A stretch of DNA of 64,000 bases from Arthrobacter sp. M2012083 (GTDB lineage: Bacteria > Actinomycetota > Actinomycetes > Actinomycetales > Micrococcaceae): assembly GCF_000281065.1 (NCBI RefSeq), contig NZ_AKKK01000010.1, positions 1 through 64,000 of the forward strand, written 5' to 3'. The position numbers and the translations under genes are program-made. Shown here in pieces: positions 40,210-51,328 of the stretch (position 1 is the stretch's first letter; the number at the start of each line of letters is the position of its first letter). The notes under the pieces are model-generated. The model ran no database searches and was not told the origin of the DNA. It saw only the letters and a program-made list of their open reading frames with translations.

Positions 40210-42702
40210 TTAGCGGGGAACCAGCCTGAACAGGAACTTGGTTTTCACCATCACCCAAAGTATGGCGAGCAAGGCGACATACACGCCGGTGTTCAGCCAG
40301 AGGTTCCCATCCCGCAGCACAGGGATGTTGGCGATGGCCACAATGAAGAACACGTGCATGATGAACACGTACAACGTGGCTTGGCCCAGGGGTATGAAGA
40401 ACCAGCCAACGGCGCGTGACAACGGCTTCCAAAAGGCACTTAGCAATGCGTACAAGGCGATGGTGATGAGGAAGACGTTGAGCACCCGCCCCGGCCCGAG
40501 ATAAGTCCGGCTGAAGAAGGTGTCGTAGACGTACCTGAACGTCGTTTCGGGGATAAGCGCGAGCCGGAAGTCCAGCTGGTTGGTCAGGTAAGGGCCACTC
40601 CAGGAGAAGACGGCACAGGCAGCCGCCAGGAAAATGCACACCCCAAGCAGCCAACGCCGACGCTGATCGGCAAACCACTGGATGATTTGATGCCGATAGA
40701 ACCCGGCGGTCATTCCCACAACGAACAGGAGCTGCCACACGAGAAGCGGGAAGGAATCCTCGAACTGCGAAGGCAGCAGGCGGAAACGGAAGATCGACCC
40801 CGCGATGTAAAGGCCGACGCTGAGCGTGAGGACCAGCCAGGTAAACCCGCGGGAAAGCGCAACGAGGATTAGCGGGCTGATGAGCAAGAGGACGACGTAG
40901 AGTCCCATGATGTTGAACTGCCACGGCCCGACCTGGAGCAACAGGAGGGCCGGGATGAGCCCCTGCGGGACGGGGAACTGCAGCAACCCCTCCATTCCGG
41001 CGTAGAGGTCGTACGTAGTGCCCGCAGCCGCGCGTCCTGCCCCGCCGGTTCCTTGGTCGGTGAAGGTGGTCACGGCTGCGGCGTTGATGAAGGGGAGCAG
41101 GCTCAACCCGTACACGATCAGGACCACGGCAAGGGCTGTGAAATACAGCTTCCAGGCGCGCTTGGTGGTTCCATCCACCACATCGCCGAGTTCTGTAGCA
41201 ATCCGGGGCCCGTAGACCATGCCTAGAACCACTCCGGAGAGCATGACGAACAGCTCCGCTCCGGAAACCACTCCGAGGGTCTCTTGGCTCAGCAGCTGAA
41301 AGACGGAGTTGATGCCCACATGGTTTACCACCACAAACACGATCGCGAGGCCGCGGAGCATGTCGATCCGTGCATCACGCTTACCAGTCCCGGTGTAGGA
41401 CCACTTGCTGGCGAAAGCCCGGGAGGACAACAGCCATAACGCCGCGACAGCTACCAGCACTGATCCGGCCGAAGCCCACGCCGCCCAGCCTTGTATGACC
41501 GTCCCAGTCTTCGGCTGCGGTGCCTCGACACCAGGCACGTTCTCCAAGCCCCGCTCAGTGACAGGTCCAATGGTGAGGCCTGAGGTGTCCAACGACGTTC
41601 GGAAGGGGTCGGCAAGTGAGGGCTCGGCCGTGGTCCTCCAATCGATGGGCACCTGGCCTGGTTCGCGCACATCCGTGGTTTCGTTCCAGACCACTGCCCG
41701 GACAGCCCCATTCCCGGGCTCCGCAACAGAGGCGAAAACCTGGTGCCACCACGTTTCCTTAACATCGAGCTCACCGGCGCCACCAGCACCGGGCGAGTAG
41801 AAAGCTCCGGTTTCCACCAGAAGGGGCTTGCTGCGGGCTTGTACGTAGGTGCTGTAGAAATTGTCGGTTCCACCCTCGCCGCTGGTGGTTCCGCCGCTGG
41901 AGGCATGGAGGGCATCATTGAACTCGCCCGCCACGGGAAGGGTATTGCTTGCCGCGCCGGCACCCGTTGTGTCGTGATAGACGGACAAGCCAACCCAGTC
42001 CACCACGTCATCACCCGGATAGTACGGTTCAAATGCGGAATCGTCCTGGTCCCAAATACCATTCCCGCTGGTGTCCAGCGACGCCAAGGGCACCCCCTTG
42101 GGAGGGGTGGAAGTGGCGGCTTGGAAGGGATAGTCCTTTTCTGCTGTCGGAGACCACACCATCACGGGGTCCGGCAGGGTGGCCCGGAGCGCTGCAGCGA
42201 CATTGTCGAAAGCGGTCCGGTAAGCTTCCGGCTCTTGTCCCCAGCTAACCCACGGCGCGTTCATTTCCGGTGCGAAGCGGACGAAGACCTTCCCCCGGAA
42301 GCCGGCGGCCGCCGTCGTGATTTGACTGGCAAAAGTGGACGCAACGTCGTCGGTGATGTCCTTCAGGTCGATCCCGGGGCGGACCGTGAGCAACGCGTGC
42401 GAGCCCTGGTCGGCAATGTGGGAGAAGTAGCCCCTCAGGTATTCGCGGCCGCCTTCGTCCACGGGCATGGACACGTTTTGGCCGTAGAGTGCCGCGGGTG
42501 CCCCGAGCCGCTGGGCGTAATCTGCTGCCGAGTCCTTGTCCCAGTCAAGCAATGTACCGAAGAGCCGTGTTCCAGGATCCTCGACGCTGGGCTGCTGCTG
42601 AACGGAGGCCCAGGCCTGCGCGGTGGGCATCAGGAACATCACCAGAAGCGTGGCAAGAACAGCCAGCCCACGCTTACGGGCCGCTTGGGGAAAGGTAGGC
42701 AT
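40210..42702 (-). CDS. Fusion of GH26/GH39-like extracellular domain with OpgC acyltransferase membrane domain
   Basis: 830 residues. Signal peptide, then a TIM-barrel-like extracellular domain (~30-390) containing FVRFAPEMNAPWVSWGQEP with a Glu at the acid/base position of mannanase-like enzymes, MVWSPTAEKDYPF, WVGLSVYHD and a second candidate Glu in PLLVETGAFYSP. A Pro-rich linker and helix at ~400-425 lead to an OpgC domain (from RIDMLRGLAIVFVVVNHVGINS) with about ten helices. OpgC proteins transfer acyl groups such as succinyl to glucans at the membrane. Combining a hydrolase-like domain with an acyltransferase suggests modification of an extracellular polysaccharide. The start at 42702 follows AAGGGG; the frame from 42747 lacks a ribosome site. 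Confidence 0.82.
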   Translation of the reverse strand: MPTFPQAARKRGLAVLATLLVMFLMPTAQAWASVQQQPSVEDPGTRLFGTLLDWDKDSAADYAQRLGAPAALYGQNVSMPVDEGGREYLRGYFSHIADQGSHALLTVRPGIDLKDITDDVASTFASQITTAAAGFRGKVFVRFAPEMNAPWVSWGQEPEAYRTAFDNVAAALRATLPDPVMVWSPTAEKDYPFQAATSTPPKGVPLASLDTSGNGIWDQDDSAFEPYYPGDDVVDWVGLSVYHDTTGAGAASNTLPVAGEFNDALHASSGGTTSGEGGTDNFYSTYVQARSKPLLVETGAFYSPGAGGAGELDVKETWWHQVFASVAEPGNGAVRAVVWNETTDVREPGQVPIDWRTTAEPSLADPFRTSLDTSGLTIGPVTERGLENVPGVEAPQPKTGTVIQGWAAWASAGSVLVAVAALWLLSSRAFASKWSYTGTGKRDARIDMLRGLAIVFVVVNHVGINSVFQLLSQETLGVVSGAELFVMLSGVVLGMVYGPRIATELGDVVDGTTKRAWKLYFTALAVVLIVYGLSLLPFINAAAVTTFTDQGTGGAGRAAAGTTYDLYAGMEGLLQFPVPQGLIPALLLLQVGPWQFNIMGLYVVLLLISPLILVALSRGFTWLVLTLSVGLYIAGSIFRFRLLPSQFEDSFPLLVWQLLFVVGMTAGFYRHQIIQWFADQRRRWLLGVCIFLAAACAVFSWSGPYLTNQLDFRLALIPETTFRYVYDTFFSRTYLGPGRVLNVFLITIALYALLSAFWKPLSRAVGWFFIPLGQATLYVFIMHVFFIVAIANIPVLRDGNLWLNTGVYVALLAILWVMVKTKFLFRLVPR

Positions 42703-42907
42703 CAGGCCCCTTCTGGTGTCGTCATTCCCACGGCTGAACGTCCCCAAAGCGGGTGGCAGCTCGTATGCATGATGCTACCGGTTTCAGTGCTGTGCCCAAC
42801 GTCACGGGCCGTCATGGGAAGAGGACAACTGAAGTTGAAGTTGCAACCATGGAAAGCAGAAGTGCCCGGCCTGCTCAGGGCCAGGGTCCAGCGAAAGGTT
42901 CACCAAA

Positions 42908-43513
42908 ATGACGATCGCCCACGAAGAAGCAGTCATTGACGCCGCAGCAGTCGACGCCATTTTTGCCGAAGCCCGTACCGCCAACAGCTTCGCCGGTGAG
43001 GTCACCGACGAACAGGCCCGCGCCATCTACGAGCTCACCAAATTCGGCCCCACTGCCTTCAACTCCCAGCCGCTCCGCGTGACCTACGTCCGCTCGGACG
43101 AGGCACGCGCCAAGCTCGTCGACACCCTCTCCAATGGCAACAAGGCCAAGACCGCCTCCGCTCCACTGGTCGCCATCCTCTCGTACGACACCGACTGGCA
43201 GGGTCAGTGGGACAAGTTCCTCCCCGCTTACGGCGCGCCCAAAGCCATGTACGACGCCGACCCCGCTTTCGCCGCTGCTACTGGCAACAACAACGCACAT
43301 CTGCAGGCCGGCTACTTCATCCTCGCCGTGCGCTCGCTCGGTTTCGCTGCCGGCCCGATGACCGGTGCCGACTTCGCCGCAATCGACGCCGAGTTCTTCC
43401 CGGCGGGCGACCAGAAGAGCTTCCTTGTGGTCAACATCGGCCAGCCCGGCCCGGACGCCTGGGGCGAAGCCAAGCCGAAGTTCGCTTACGACGAAGTGGT
43501 TCGCACCGTCTAA
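42908..43513 (+). CDS. RutE/HadB-type nitroreductase (malonic semialdehyde reductase family)
   Basis: 201 residues of the nitroreductase fold, FMN-dependent. Typical features are KFGPTAFNSQPLRVTYVRS, LVAILSYDTDWQGQWDKFLP and AGYFILAVRSLGFAAGPMTG. The family includes RutE, which reduces malonic semialdehyde to 3-hydroxypropionate in pyrimidine degradation, although no other rut gene is present here. AAAGG precedes the ATG. A good terminator follows. Confidence 0.88.
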   Translation: MTIAHEEAVIDAAAVDAIFAEARTANSFAGEVTDEQARAIYELTKFGPTAFNSQPLRVTYVRSDEARAKLVDTLSNGNKAKTASAPLVAILSYDTDWQGQWDKFLPAYGAPKAMYDADPAFAAATGNNNAHLQAGYFILAVRSLGFAAGPMTGADFAAIDAEFFPAGDQKSFLVVNIGQPGPDAWGEAKPKFAYDEVVRTV

Positions 43514-43548
43514 GTTTCCCGCCGCGCAACTGCCTCAGAATGTCAGGG

Positions 43549-43580
43549 CGCCCGCTCACCTTCCTGTGAGCGGGCGTTTT
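43549..43580 (+). terminator. Rho-independent terminator after the RutE-type gene
   Basis: CGCCCGCTCAC (43549-43559) pairs with GTGAGCGGGCG (43566-43576), followed by TTTT and soon TTTTT. Confidence 0.88.
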
Positions 43581-43607
43581 GCGTTTTTGGCCCACTGAAT
43601 GGCCATC

Positions 43608-43730
43608 CCTCTCTCACCCCCCTCGGGCTTACGGGCGCCCCTCTCGCACCTCCCTCGGGCTTGAGCCGATCGCTCTCGCGGGTCCCCCGGGTTACGGCCG
43701 ACGCTCTTTCTCCTCTCTCGGGCTTGGGGT
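43608..43730. repeat. Degenerate ~32-nt tandem repeats (forward arm)
   Basis: The element CTCTC-N-CC-x-CCTCGGGCTT recurs four times, with the CCTCGGGCTT core at 43621, 43653, 43685 (CCCCGGGTT) and 43716, a period of 32, 32 and 31 nt. The intervening bases drift between copies. It lies in a 474-bp gene-free stretch. Confidence 0.65.
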
Positions 43731-43884
43731 CAATGGGGATGGGCCGTGATGGAGGCGGCGACTTTATCCAATGATTTGACTAAAGATGTCTCCTCTTTTA
43801 GCGTTCGACATGATGCCTCATGCGCGGGGCTAGCGCCTTGACTCCCAATGAGAGCAGAGTAGAGATAGGTGAAAGACAATCAGA

Positions 43885-43966
43885 GGGCCCCGAGAGAGCG
43901 ACCCGCTCAAGCCCGCGGTAGGTGAGAGATGGTTCGGGATTTAGGGTCGGGATGTGAGAGATGGTT
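43885..43966. repeat. Degenerate ~32-nt repeats (inverted arm)
   Basis: The same motif appears in reverse complement (CCCGAGAGAGCG, AAGCCCGCGGTAGGTGAGAG). GTGAGAGATGGTT is repeated at 43922 and 43954, again 32 nt apart. It ends just before the 2H phosphoesterase gene. Between the arms (43731-43884) is A+T-richer sequence with no gene. Confidence 0.6.
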
Positions 43967-43987
43967 TGTCCGGCGGGGTGGCAAACT

Positions 43988-44494
43988 ATGCCTATGCGGA
44001 ACCTCATCTGGGTGGCGTTCACGGAGCCCGTCTCGCCGGGGCTGGTTTTTCCGCGCAGCGACTGGCCGCTTCACGTCACATTGTTAAGGTTCGACGTCGG
44101 CCTCGACGTGAGTGCCGACGTCGTCGATGTCCTTGCGGACCTGGCCGAAGCGCCCGTCAAAGGCGCGCTTGGTACCCAACTCATGGTGGGTGAAGAGGCG
44201 GGTTTCGGGCACATGGGGTCCATACCGGTGAGCCTGATTGAGCACAACCCGCTGCTTCAGGGCCTTCATGAGGAGATCGTCGAGGCAGCGAACACCGTAG
44301 GCGGGCGCATTGCTACTCCCAACTACGTCATGGAAAGCTACCGGCCCCACATCTCACACCACGACGGCAAGCGTCCCAGGCCCGGAGACGTCGTCGTGCT
44401 TGACCAGATAGCGCTGGTGGACATGGCCCCGGAGGGCGACCACACCATCAGGCGCATCCTCAGGCTCTGGACGCATGACGCTGAAGGCTCATGA
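43988..44494 (+). CDS. 2'-5' RNA ligase-like 2H phosphoesterase
   Basis: 168 residues. The two H-x-S/T motifs of the 2H superfamily are present: HVTLLRF near residue 29 and PHISHHDG near 122. The family handles 2',3'-cyclic or 2'-5' phosphodiesters in RNA or nucleotides. The start at 43988 or 43994 is uncertain; GGGGTGG lies 10 nt before the former. A bidirectional terminator follows. Confidence 0.75.
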   Translation: MPMRNLIWVAFTEPVSPGLVFPRSDWPLHVTLLRFDVGLDVSADVVDVLADLAEAPVKGALGTQLMVGEEAGFGHMGSIPVSLIEHNPLLQGLHEEIVEAANTVGGRIATPNYVMESYRPHISHHDGKRPRPGDVVVLDQIALVDMAPEGDHTIRRILRLWTHDAEGS

Positions 44495-44502
44495 GGACAC
44501 AG

Positions 44503-44546
44503 AAACGGGCTGACGACGCCTATATTTCAGCGTCCTCAGCCCGTTT
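44503..44546. terminator. Bidirectional terminator
   Basis: AAACGGGCTGACGACGC (44503-44519) pairs with 44530-44546 apart from one internal mismatch; T-rich on both ends. It separates the convergent 2H phosphoesterase and pgm genes. Confidence 0.75.
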
Positions 44547-44588
44547 GGGTGTCGCTGGCGATTATGCGCGTAGCCAGCTCAGAAGAAC

Positions 44589-46250
44589 CTACGCAATAAC
44601 CCCGTCCACCAGCGCCTTGGCCTCTTGCTGAACCTGCGCGAGGTGGTCGGCGCCCTTGAAGGACTCAGCGTAGATCTTGTACACGTCCTCGGTGCCCGAC
44701 GGGCGGGCCGCGAACCAGGCGTTCTCGGTGACCACCTTGAGGCCGCCGATCGAGGCGCCGTTGCCGGGAGCCTCGGTGAGCTTGGCCGTGATCTCTTCGC
44801 CGGCAAGGGAAGTAGCGGTGACATCGGCGGCGGAGAGCTTGCCCAGCTTGGATTTCTGCTCGCGCGAGGCCGCGGCATCAATGCGGGCGTAAACGGGAGC
44901 ACCGAACTGGTCAGTCAGGCCCTTGTAAAGCTGAGAAGGAGAGGACCCCGTGACGGCCGTGATCTCGGACGCCAGCAGTGCCAGCAGGATGCCGTCCTTG
45001 TCCGTGGTCCACACGCTGCCGTCGAGCTTGTTGAAGGACGCGCCGGCTGACTCTTCGCCACCAAATGCACCCTCCCCGGACAGAAGGCCCGGAACAAACC
45101 ACTTGAAGCCAACGGGTACCTCAACCAGCTTGCGGCCGAGCCCGGCAGCAACACGGTCAATAATCGACGACGACACCAGGGTCTTGCCCACCACGGACTC
45201 CGGGTTCCAGCCACTGCGGTTCCGGTACAGGTAGTCGATGGCGACGGCCAGGTAGTGGTTCGGGTTCATCAGCCCACCGTCCGGCGTGACGATGCCGTGG
45301 CGGTCGGCGTCGGCGTCGTTACCCGTGGCGACGTCATAGGCCGCGGTGCCATCGGCACCCAAGGCCATCCGCTTAATGAGGGACGCCATGGCCGACGGCG
45401 ACGAGCAGTCCATGCGGATCTTCTCGTCCCAGTCGAGGGTCATGAAAGCCCACTGCGGATCTACGGTGGGGTTCACAACCGTGAGGTTGAGTTGGTGGCG
45501 TTCGCCGATCTCGCCCCAGTAGTCAACGGAGGCGCCGCCCATGGGATCAGCGCCGATGCGTACCCCGGCGTTGCGGATCGCGTCCAGGTTCAGCACGGAC
45601 GGGAGGTCGTCCACGTAGCTGGAGAGGAAGTCGAACTTGCCGGTGGTGTCAGCGGCCAGGGCGTCGTTCAACGGCATGCGCTTGACTCCGCGGAGGCCGT
45701 TCTCCAGGAGCTGGTTGGCGCGGTCGGCGATCCATCCCGTGGCGTCGGTGTCGGCGGGGCCGCCGTGGGGAGGGTTGTATTTGAAGCCGCCGTCGCCGGG
45801 CGGGTTGTGGCTGGGGGTCACCACGATGCCGTCAGCCTGGGGTGTGCCCGGCGCGGCTTCGCGGTTGTATTTGAGGATCGCGTGGCTCAGGGCAGGCGTC
45901 GGGGTGTAACCGTGGCGGGCGTCCACCAGAACGGTCACGCCGTTGGCGGCCAATACCTCCAGCGCGGAGTTCTGTGCAGGCTCGCTGAGGGCGTGGGTAT
46001 CGCGACCGATGAACAGCGGCCCGGTGATGCCCTGACGGCCGCGGTATTCAACGATTGCCTGCGTGATCGCGAGGATGTGCGGCTCGTTAAAAGACGCCTT
46101 CAAACTGGATCCGCGGTGCCCGGACGTTCCAAACGCCACGCGCTGCGCAGGGTCGCCCAAATCCGGAGTTACGTCGAAATACGCGTCCAGCAGGGCTGTG
46201 ATGTCAACAAGGTCCTGGGGAAGGGCAACTGTGCCCGCTCGGCTAGCCAT
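44589..46250 (-). CDS. pgm: Phosphoglucomutase, alpha-D-glucose-1-phosphate specific
   Basis: 553 residues. The phosphoserine loop is [11 protein letters not shown], the metal loop DADADRHG appears as [14 protein letters not shown], sugar loop EESAGASF, and phosphate loop [16 protein letters not shown]. It interconverts glucose-1-phosphate and glucose-6-phosphate, linking glycogen/trehalose and glycolysis. The ATG at 46250 ([10 protein letters not shown]) is used; the 37 extra upstream codons are unlike the family. Single gene. Confidence 0.95.
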   Translation of the reverse strand: MASRAGTVALPQDLVDITALLDAYFDVTPDLGDPAQRVAFGTSGHRGSSLKASFNEPHILAITQAIVEYRGRQGITGPLFIGRDTHALSEPAQNSALEVLAANGVTVLVDARHGYTPTPALSHAILKYNREAAPGTPQADGIVVTPSHNPPGDGGFKYNPPHGGPADTDATGWIADRANQLLENGLRGVKRMPLNDALAADTTGKFDFLSSYVDDLPSVLNLDAIRNAGVRIGADPMGGASVDYWGEIGERHQLNLTVVNPTVDPQWAFMTLDWDEKIRMDCSSPSAMASLIKRMALGADGTAAYDVATGNDADADRHGIVTPDGGLMNPNHYLAVAIDYLYRNRSGWNPESVVGKTLVSSSIIDRVAAGLGRKLVEVPVGFKWFVPGLLSGEGAFGGEESAGASFNKLDGSVWTTDKDGILLALLASEITAVTGSSPSQLYKGLTDQFGAPVYARIDAAASREQKSKLGKLSAADVTATSLAGEEITAKLTEAPGNGASIGGLKVVTENAWFAARPSGTEDVYKIYAESFKGADHLAQVQQEAKALVDGVIA

Positions 46251-46468
46251 GGGGTCCAGCATGCCAGACCATGGGGCCCGCTGACACGAAATGTCCGGGA
46301 TCCGGCCCCTGTGACGCCGAATGGCGCCGCTAATGCGCCCGCGCCATGGGCTAAGCGGCAAAGATTCACTTCACGTTCACGAGCGGCTGCTAGCCAAAAT
46401 AGCGCTCCGCCCCGGCCCAGAGGCCCGAAGAGGACCCACGGAACCGGGCGAAGCGACAACGGGTAACG

Positions 46469-47224
46469 CTAGACGGCGGTGTAGCCGCCATCGACGAGTA
46501 CATACGAGCCGGTCATGAAGCTGGCTTTGTCGGAAAGGAGGAACGTTGTGACGTTCGCGATCTCCTCAGCCTGCCCCAACCGGCCCAGCGGGTGTTTCGC
46601 CTCGAGTCCGCTGACCACTTCCTTCGGTGCGGCAGCCAGCAAGGGAGTATCGATGTAGCCGGGGCCGATTGCATTGACGCGAAGTCCCTGGGCGCCGTAT
46701 TCCGCCGCAGCGTTCTTGGTCATGCCCACCACGCCGTGCTTGGCCGCGGTGTATGCCGCATTGCCGGGAGCTGCGACAGCGCCGTGAATCGACGCCATGT
46801 TCACGATGGCGCCCTCGGACGCGCCTGCGGCAAGGATGGCCGGGATTTGGTAGCGCATTCCGTAGAGGACTCCGCTCAAGTTGATGGCGATGACCCGGTC
46901 CCAGTCCTCGATGTCGACTTCTCCGACAGGAGCGCTGGCCCCGCCGATACCGGCGTTGTTGACGGCGTAATTAAGGGCACCGTAGGTATCCACGGCGAAG
47001 TCGACTGCTTTCTTGTTGTCCTCGGCCACAGCAGTGTTGCCTTGGAACGGGACTGCCTTGCCGCCGTCGGCCGTAATTTGTTCGGCCACGCGAGTGGCGG
47101 CAGCGAGGTTGACGTCCACAACTACAACGTTGACGCCGTTCTTCGCGAGGTCCTTGCTGATCGCTTCCCCAAGGCCGGAGCCTCCGCCGGTGACCAGCGC
47201 GGTTTTGCCTTCGAAGTTACCCAT
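46469..47224 (-). CDS. Short-chain dehydrogenase/reductase
   Basis: 251 residues. Cofactor loop TGGGSGLG, NNAG (AVNNAGIGG), and catalytic Ser-Tyr-Lys (MASIHGA...YTAAKHG). The C-terminus ends SFMTGSYVLVDGGYTAV as in classical SDRs. Asp at the end of the second strand (VVVDVN) indicates NAD preference. The substrate is not predictable from sequence; 3-oxoacyl reductase and glucose or butanediol dehydrogenases are relatives. AAGGAGG precedes the ATG. Confidence 0.9.
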   Translation of the reverse strand: MGNFEGKTALVTGGGSGLGEAISKDLAKNGVNVVVVDVNLAAATRVAEQITADGGKAVPFQGNTAVAEDNKKAVDFAVDTYGALNYAVNNAGIGGASAPVGEVDIEDWDRVIAINLSGVLYGMRYQIPAILAAGASEGAIVNMASIHGAVAAPGNAAYTAAKHGVVGMTKNAAAEYGAQGLRVNAIGPGYIDTPLLAAAPKEVVSGLEAKHPLGRLGQAEEIANVTTFLLSDKASFMTGSYVLVDGGYTAV

Positions 47225-47445
47225 GATTCCTCCTTCGCGGGACAGCTCCCGCAGATTCGATAGCGAGCGCCGCTTGGGGCGCTACCCATGAAAACCAAGT
47301 CCAACTAGAAAATATTCCATGCGTATGCATCAATATGACATTCCTCGCATTTGTCATGGCCACATACACGGAACCCGGGTTGCCTTATGTGGCGCCCCCG
47401 GCGGCGGTAGTGTTGGGATCAAAGACCACATCCAGGGGGATTCCT

Positions 47446-48138
47446 ATGTCAGACCAGCCATCCAAGGGCAATGAGGACAAGCCCGCGGGCTACGAACCGC
47501 CGCAGTACGTTCCGCCCGCACAGTTCAGCGCGCCCGAGTCGAGCACGCAAGCAGAAAGCGCGCCGGGTTCTGGCGCGTCCGCCGAGAGTGCACCTGATCA
47601 CGGCGCCAACGCCACCCAGCCGCTCCCGCCCTACGAGCAGAGCGCACACGGGCAGAACCCGTACACGCAGGACGCCCAGGGCCGGAACGACTTCCACGCG
47701 CAGCCGCAGCCGCCAGCAAGCGCATACACGCCGGGTGATTACAGCCAGCAGCCCCCGTCGCCCTACGGTCAGCCACCGAGCCCGTACCAGCAGCAGGCGT
47801 TCAATCAGCAGCCGTATGGCCAGCAGCCCTACGGTCAGCCGCAGTCACCATACGGCCAGCCCGCTTATTACGCCATGCAGGCTGAGCCCAAGGGCCTGAG
47901 CATCGCCAGCATGTGCTGCGGCATCGCCATTTACATTGGCTTCGGGTTCTTCATCCTGCCGCAGATTGCAGCCGTGATCTTGGGTCACCTCGCCCTGAAG
48001 CGCGAGCCCGCGGGCAAGGGCATGGCAATCGCCGGCCTCGTGATGGGCTACATCGGCGTGGCGTTGACGCTGATCTTCGGCATCATCTTCTTCATCGCCA
48101 TCGGCGCCTCAAGCAGCAGCTATAACAACAACTTCTAA
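47446..48138 (+). CDS. DUF4190 membrane protein with Pro/Gln/Tyr-rich N-terminus
   Basis: 230 residues. The first ~145 residues are low complexity, with repeated PYGQP and QQPYGQ blocks, predicted disordered and cytoplasmic. Two hydrophobic helices follow (~155-178 and ~190-220) with the DUF4190 signature AAVILGHLALKREPAGKGMAIAGLVMGYIG. Function unknown. AGGGGGA precedes the ATG at 47446; a longer frame to 47335 is not supported. Confidence 0.85.
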   Translation: MSDQPSKGNEDKPAGYEPPQYVPPAQFSAPESSTQAESAPGSGASAESAPDHGANATQPLPPYEQSAHGQNPYTQDAQGRNDFHAQPQPPASAYTPGDYSQQPPSPYGQPPSPYQQQAFNQQPYGQQPYGQPQSPYGQPAYYAMQAEPKGLSIASMCCGIAIYIGFGFFILPQIAAVILGHLALKREPAGKGMAIAGLVMGYIGVALTLIFGIIFFIAIGASSSSYNNNF

Positions 48139-48145
48139 ACCGCGT

Positions 48146-48202
48146 ACGACGGCGACCCTTGCGTCAGGTGGGAATACCACCAAACGCAAGGGTCGCCGTC
48201 GT
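48146..48202 (+). terminator. Large nested hairpin after DUF4190 gene
   Basis: ACGACGGCGACCCTTGCGT (48146-48164) is exactly complementary to 48184-48202. The loop contains a second hairpin, GGTGG-GAATA-CCACC. Confidence 0.75.
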
Positions 48203-48242
48203 CATGGGCTATTCGTGCCACGCAAATTCGTCGGCGATACAG

Positions 48243-48286
48243 AAACGGACCAGTGCCACCTGGATATAGGCGGCACTGATCCGTTT
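48243..48286 (-). terminator. Terminator of the POT transporter gene
   Basis: AAACGGACCAGTGCC (48243-48257) pairs with GGCACTGATCCGTTT (48272-48286) with one mismatch. It lies just beyond the stop of the convergent transporter gene. Confidence 0.65.
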
Positions 48287-48311
48287 GCGTGTCGTCAGCC
48301 GATGTGCGCGG

Positions 48312-49781
<1,470 letters not shown>

Positions 49782-49862
49782 TTTCTCAATGCTGGCACTG
49801 ACTGCGGGCATTGTCACATCGATGAATGCTCGGGGCAACCACTTTCCATATGCTAGACACGG

Positions 49863-49898
49863 GTCTCGGTGAGCGTCTCGGTGAGCGTCTCGGTGAGC
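49863..49898. repeat. Three perfect 12-bp tandem repeats
   Basis: GTCTCGGTGAGC occurs three times in a row at 49863, 49875 and 49887, between the transporter start and the amidase stop. Confidence 0.85.
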
Positions 49899-49899
49899 C

Positions 49900-51321
49900 T
49901 CAGCGGGCCTCGAGGGCGGCTGCGAGCTGGAGGAGCAACAGTTCAGACCCGTACCGGCCAATCAGCTGAATCCCCATCGGCAGGCCACTCGGCGTAGTGT
50001 GCACCGGAATGCTGATTGCCGGGAGTCCGCACACATTCACCATGGAGGACCATGGCGCGTACTGGCACTGCCTCTTGTAGTCCTCATCAGCATCGCCGGC
50101 CCACTCGCTCGGCCACTGCTCACCGCTGTGTCCGCCGCCAGTGAACCAGCCGACCGGCCGCGGTGTCTGCGCCAGGGTCGGCATGAGCATCACGTCCCAC
50201 CTGGAGTATTGCGTGACGGTATCGTGCTCGAATTGCCGCAGGAAACTCAATGCCTCGTTGACTTTCGACGCACTCCGCTGCTGTGCTCGACGGCGGAACG
50301 TCCGGGTGAGGGGGGTTAGCAAGGCCTCGCGCTGGGGTGCTATCCGTGCACTCCCGACGCCGGCAGTCCAGGCCGTCGTGAACGCCTCGGGGTAGCGGTT
50401 GTCGTAGCGGATTTCGGCTTCGGTGAGGTTGTGCCCGGCCTTCTCCAGTAGCCTGGTCCCGAGCTCCAGGGCGTCCATCGCTTCCGGTTCTGCCTCGAAC
50501 GAATACACGCCGGCCCATGGACTTTCCAAGGTCACGCCGATTCTCAGGGGTTCCGGCGCCAGCCCCACATTGCCGAGGTAGCCGCCGTCGGGCGCTTGAT
50601 CCCGGGGGACGAGCGCGTCCATTAGCAGCGCGGCGTCCGCTGCGGTCCGGGCGAGTGGTCCGGCAACCACCAATTTGGCGGCGTCGCCTGCGCTGGCACC
50701 GGATGGCACCAGGCCGCGTCCCGGCTTCAGTCCCACCAGTCCGCAGGCACCGGCCGGGATCCGGATGGAGCCGCCGCCGTCAGTCCCTGGAGCGAACGGA
50801 ACAAGTCCCGCAGCTACAGCGGCGGCGCTACCGCCTGATGACCCGCCTGAGCTGCGCCCCAAGGCGTGCGGATTGCGCGACGGCGGTGCGACGCGGTTTT
50901 CGCTGTAGGCCGTGAGTCCGAATTCCGGGACCTGCGTCTTACCCAGCGAGATGACACCCTGCGCCTTCAACGTTGCCGCGAGAGCTCCGTCTTCGGGTGC
51001 CGGCTTGTGGTCGAGGGCCGCGCTGCCGTGCGTTGTGGGAACGCCGGCCACATCGGTGAGGTCCTTGAATGCGGTGGGCATGCCGTGAAGGAGGCTGAGC
51101 TCGTCTTGTCGGTGCTCTCGGGATAGCCGCGCATGGAAGCGGTCCGCGTCCTCGGCGTCCCGAAGTGCCTGTTCTGCTGTGACCGTGACGAACGCCCCCA
51201 AGTGCTTGTTCCGTGACTCAATCCCAGACAGGAAAAAGCCTGCGGCCTCACGGGCAGAGACTTCGCCGGAAGCCAACGCATCGCGGAGCTCAACAGCCGA
51301 CGTTTGGGAAAGGTCATGCAT
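49900..51321 (-). CDS. Amidase-signature family hydrolase
   Basis: 473 residues. The Ser-cisSer-Lys triad is visible: Lys in PTAFKDLTDVAG, the Gly/Ser-rich GRSSGGSSGGSAAAVAAG, and the nucleophile Ser in GTDGGGSIRIPAGACG. Such enzymes hydrolyse amides; the exact substrate is unclear, and the GatA/GatB/GatC context is absent. It begins 8 nt after the peptidase E stop, so the two form an operon. Confidence 0.9.
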   Translation of the reverse strand: MHDLSQTSAVELRDALASGEVSAREAAGFFLSGIESRNKHLGAFVTVTAEQALRDAEDADRFHARLSREHRQDELSLLHGMPTAFKDLTDVAGVPTTHGSAALDHKPAPEDGALAATLKAQGVISLGKTQVPEFGLTAYSENRVAPPSRNPHALGRSSGGSSGGSAAAVAAGLVPFAPGTDGGGSIRIPAGACGLVGLKPGRGLVPSGASAGDAAKLVVAGPLARTAADAALLMDALVPRDQAPDGGYLGNVGLAPEPLRIGVTLESPWAGVYSFEAEPEAMDALELGTRLLEKAGHNLTEAEIRYDNRYPEAFTTAWTAGVGSARIAPQREALLTPLTRTFRRRAQQRSASKVNEALSFLRQFEHDTVTQYSRWDVMLMPTLAQTPRPVGWFTGGGHSGEQWPSEWAGDADEDYKRQCQYAPWSSMVNVCGLPAISIPVHTTPSGLPMGIQLIGRYGSELLLLQLAAALEAR

Positions 51322-51328
51322 GCCAGGA

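Noticed and set aside
43608..43966. CRISPR array
   Set aside because: The repeats drift base by base, the units abut without unique spacers, and the second arm is inverted. No cas genes nearby.
46251..46361. Longer N-terminus for phosphoglucomutase
   Set aside because: The 37 extra residues are Arg/Pro-rich and unlike the family; the usual N-terminus starts at 46250.
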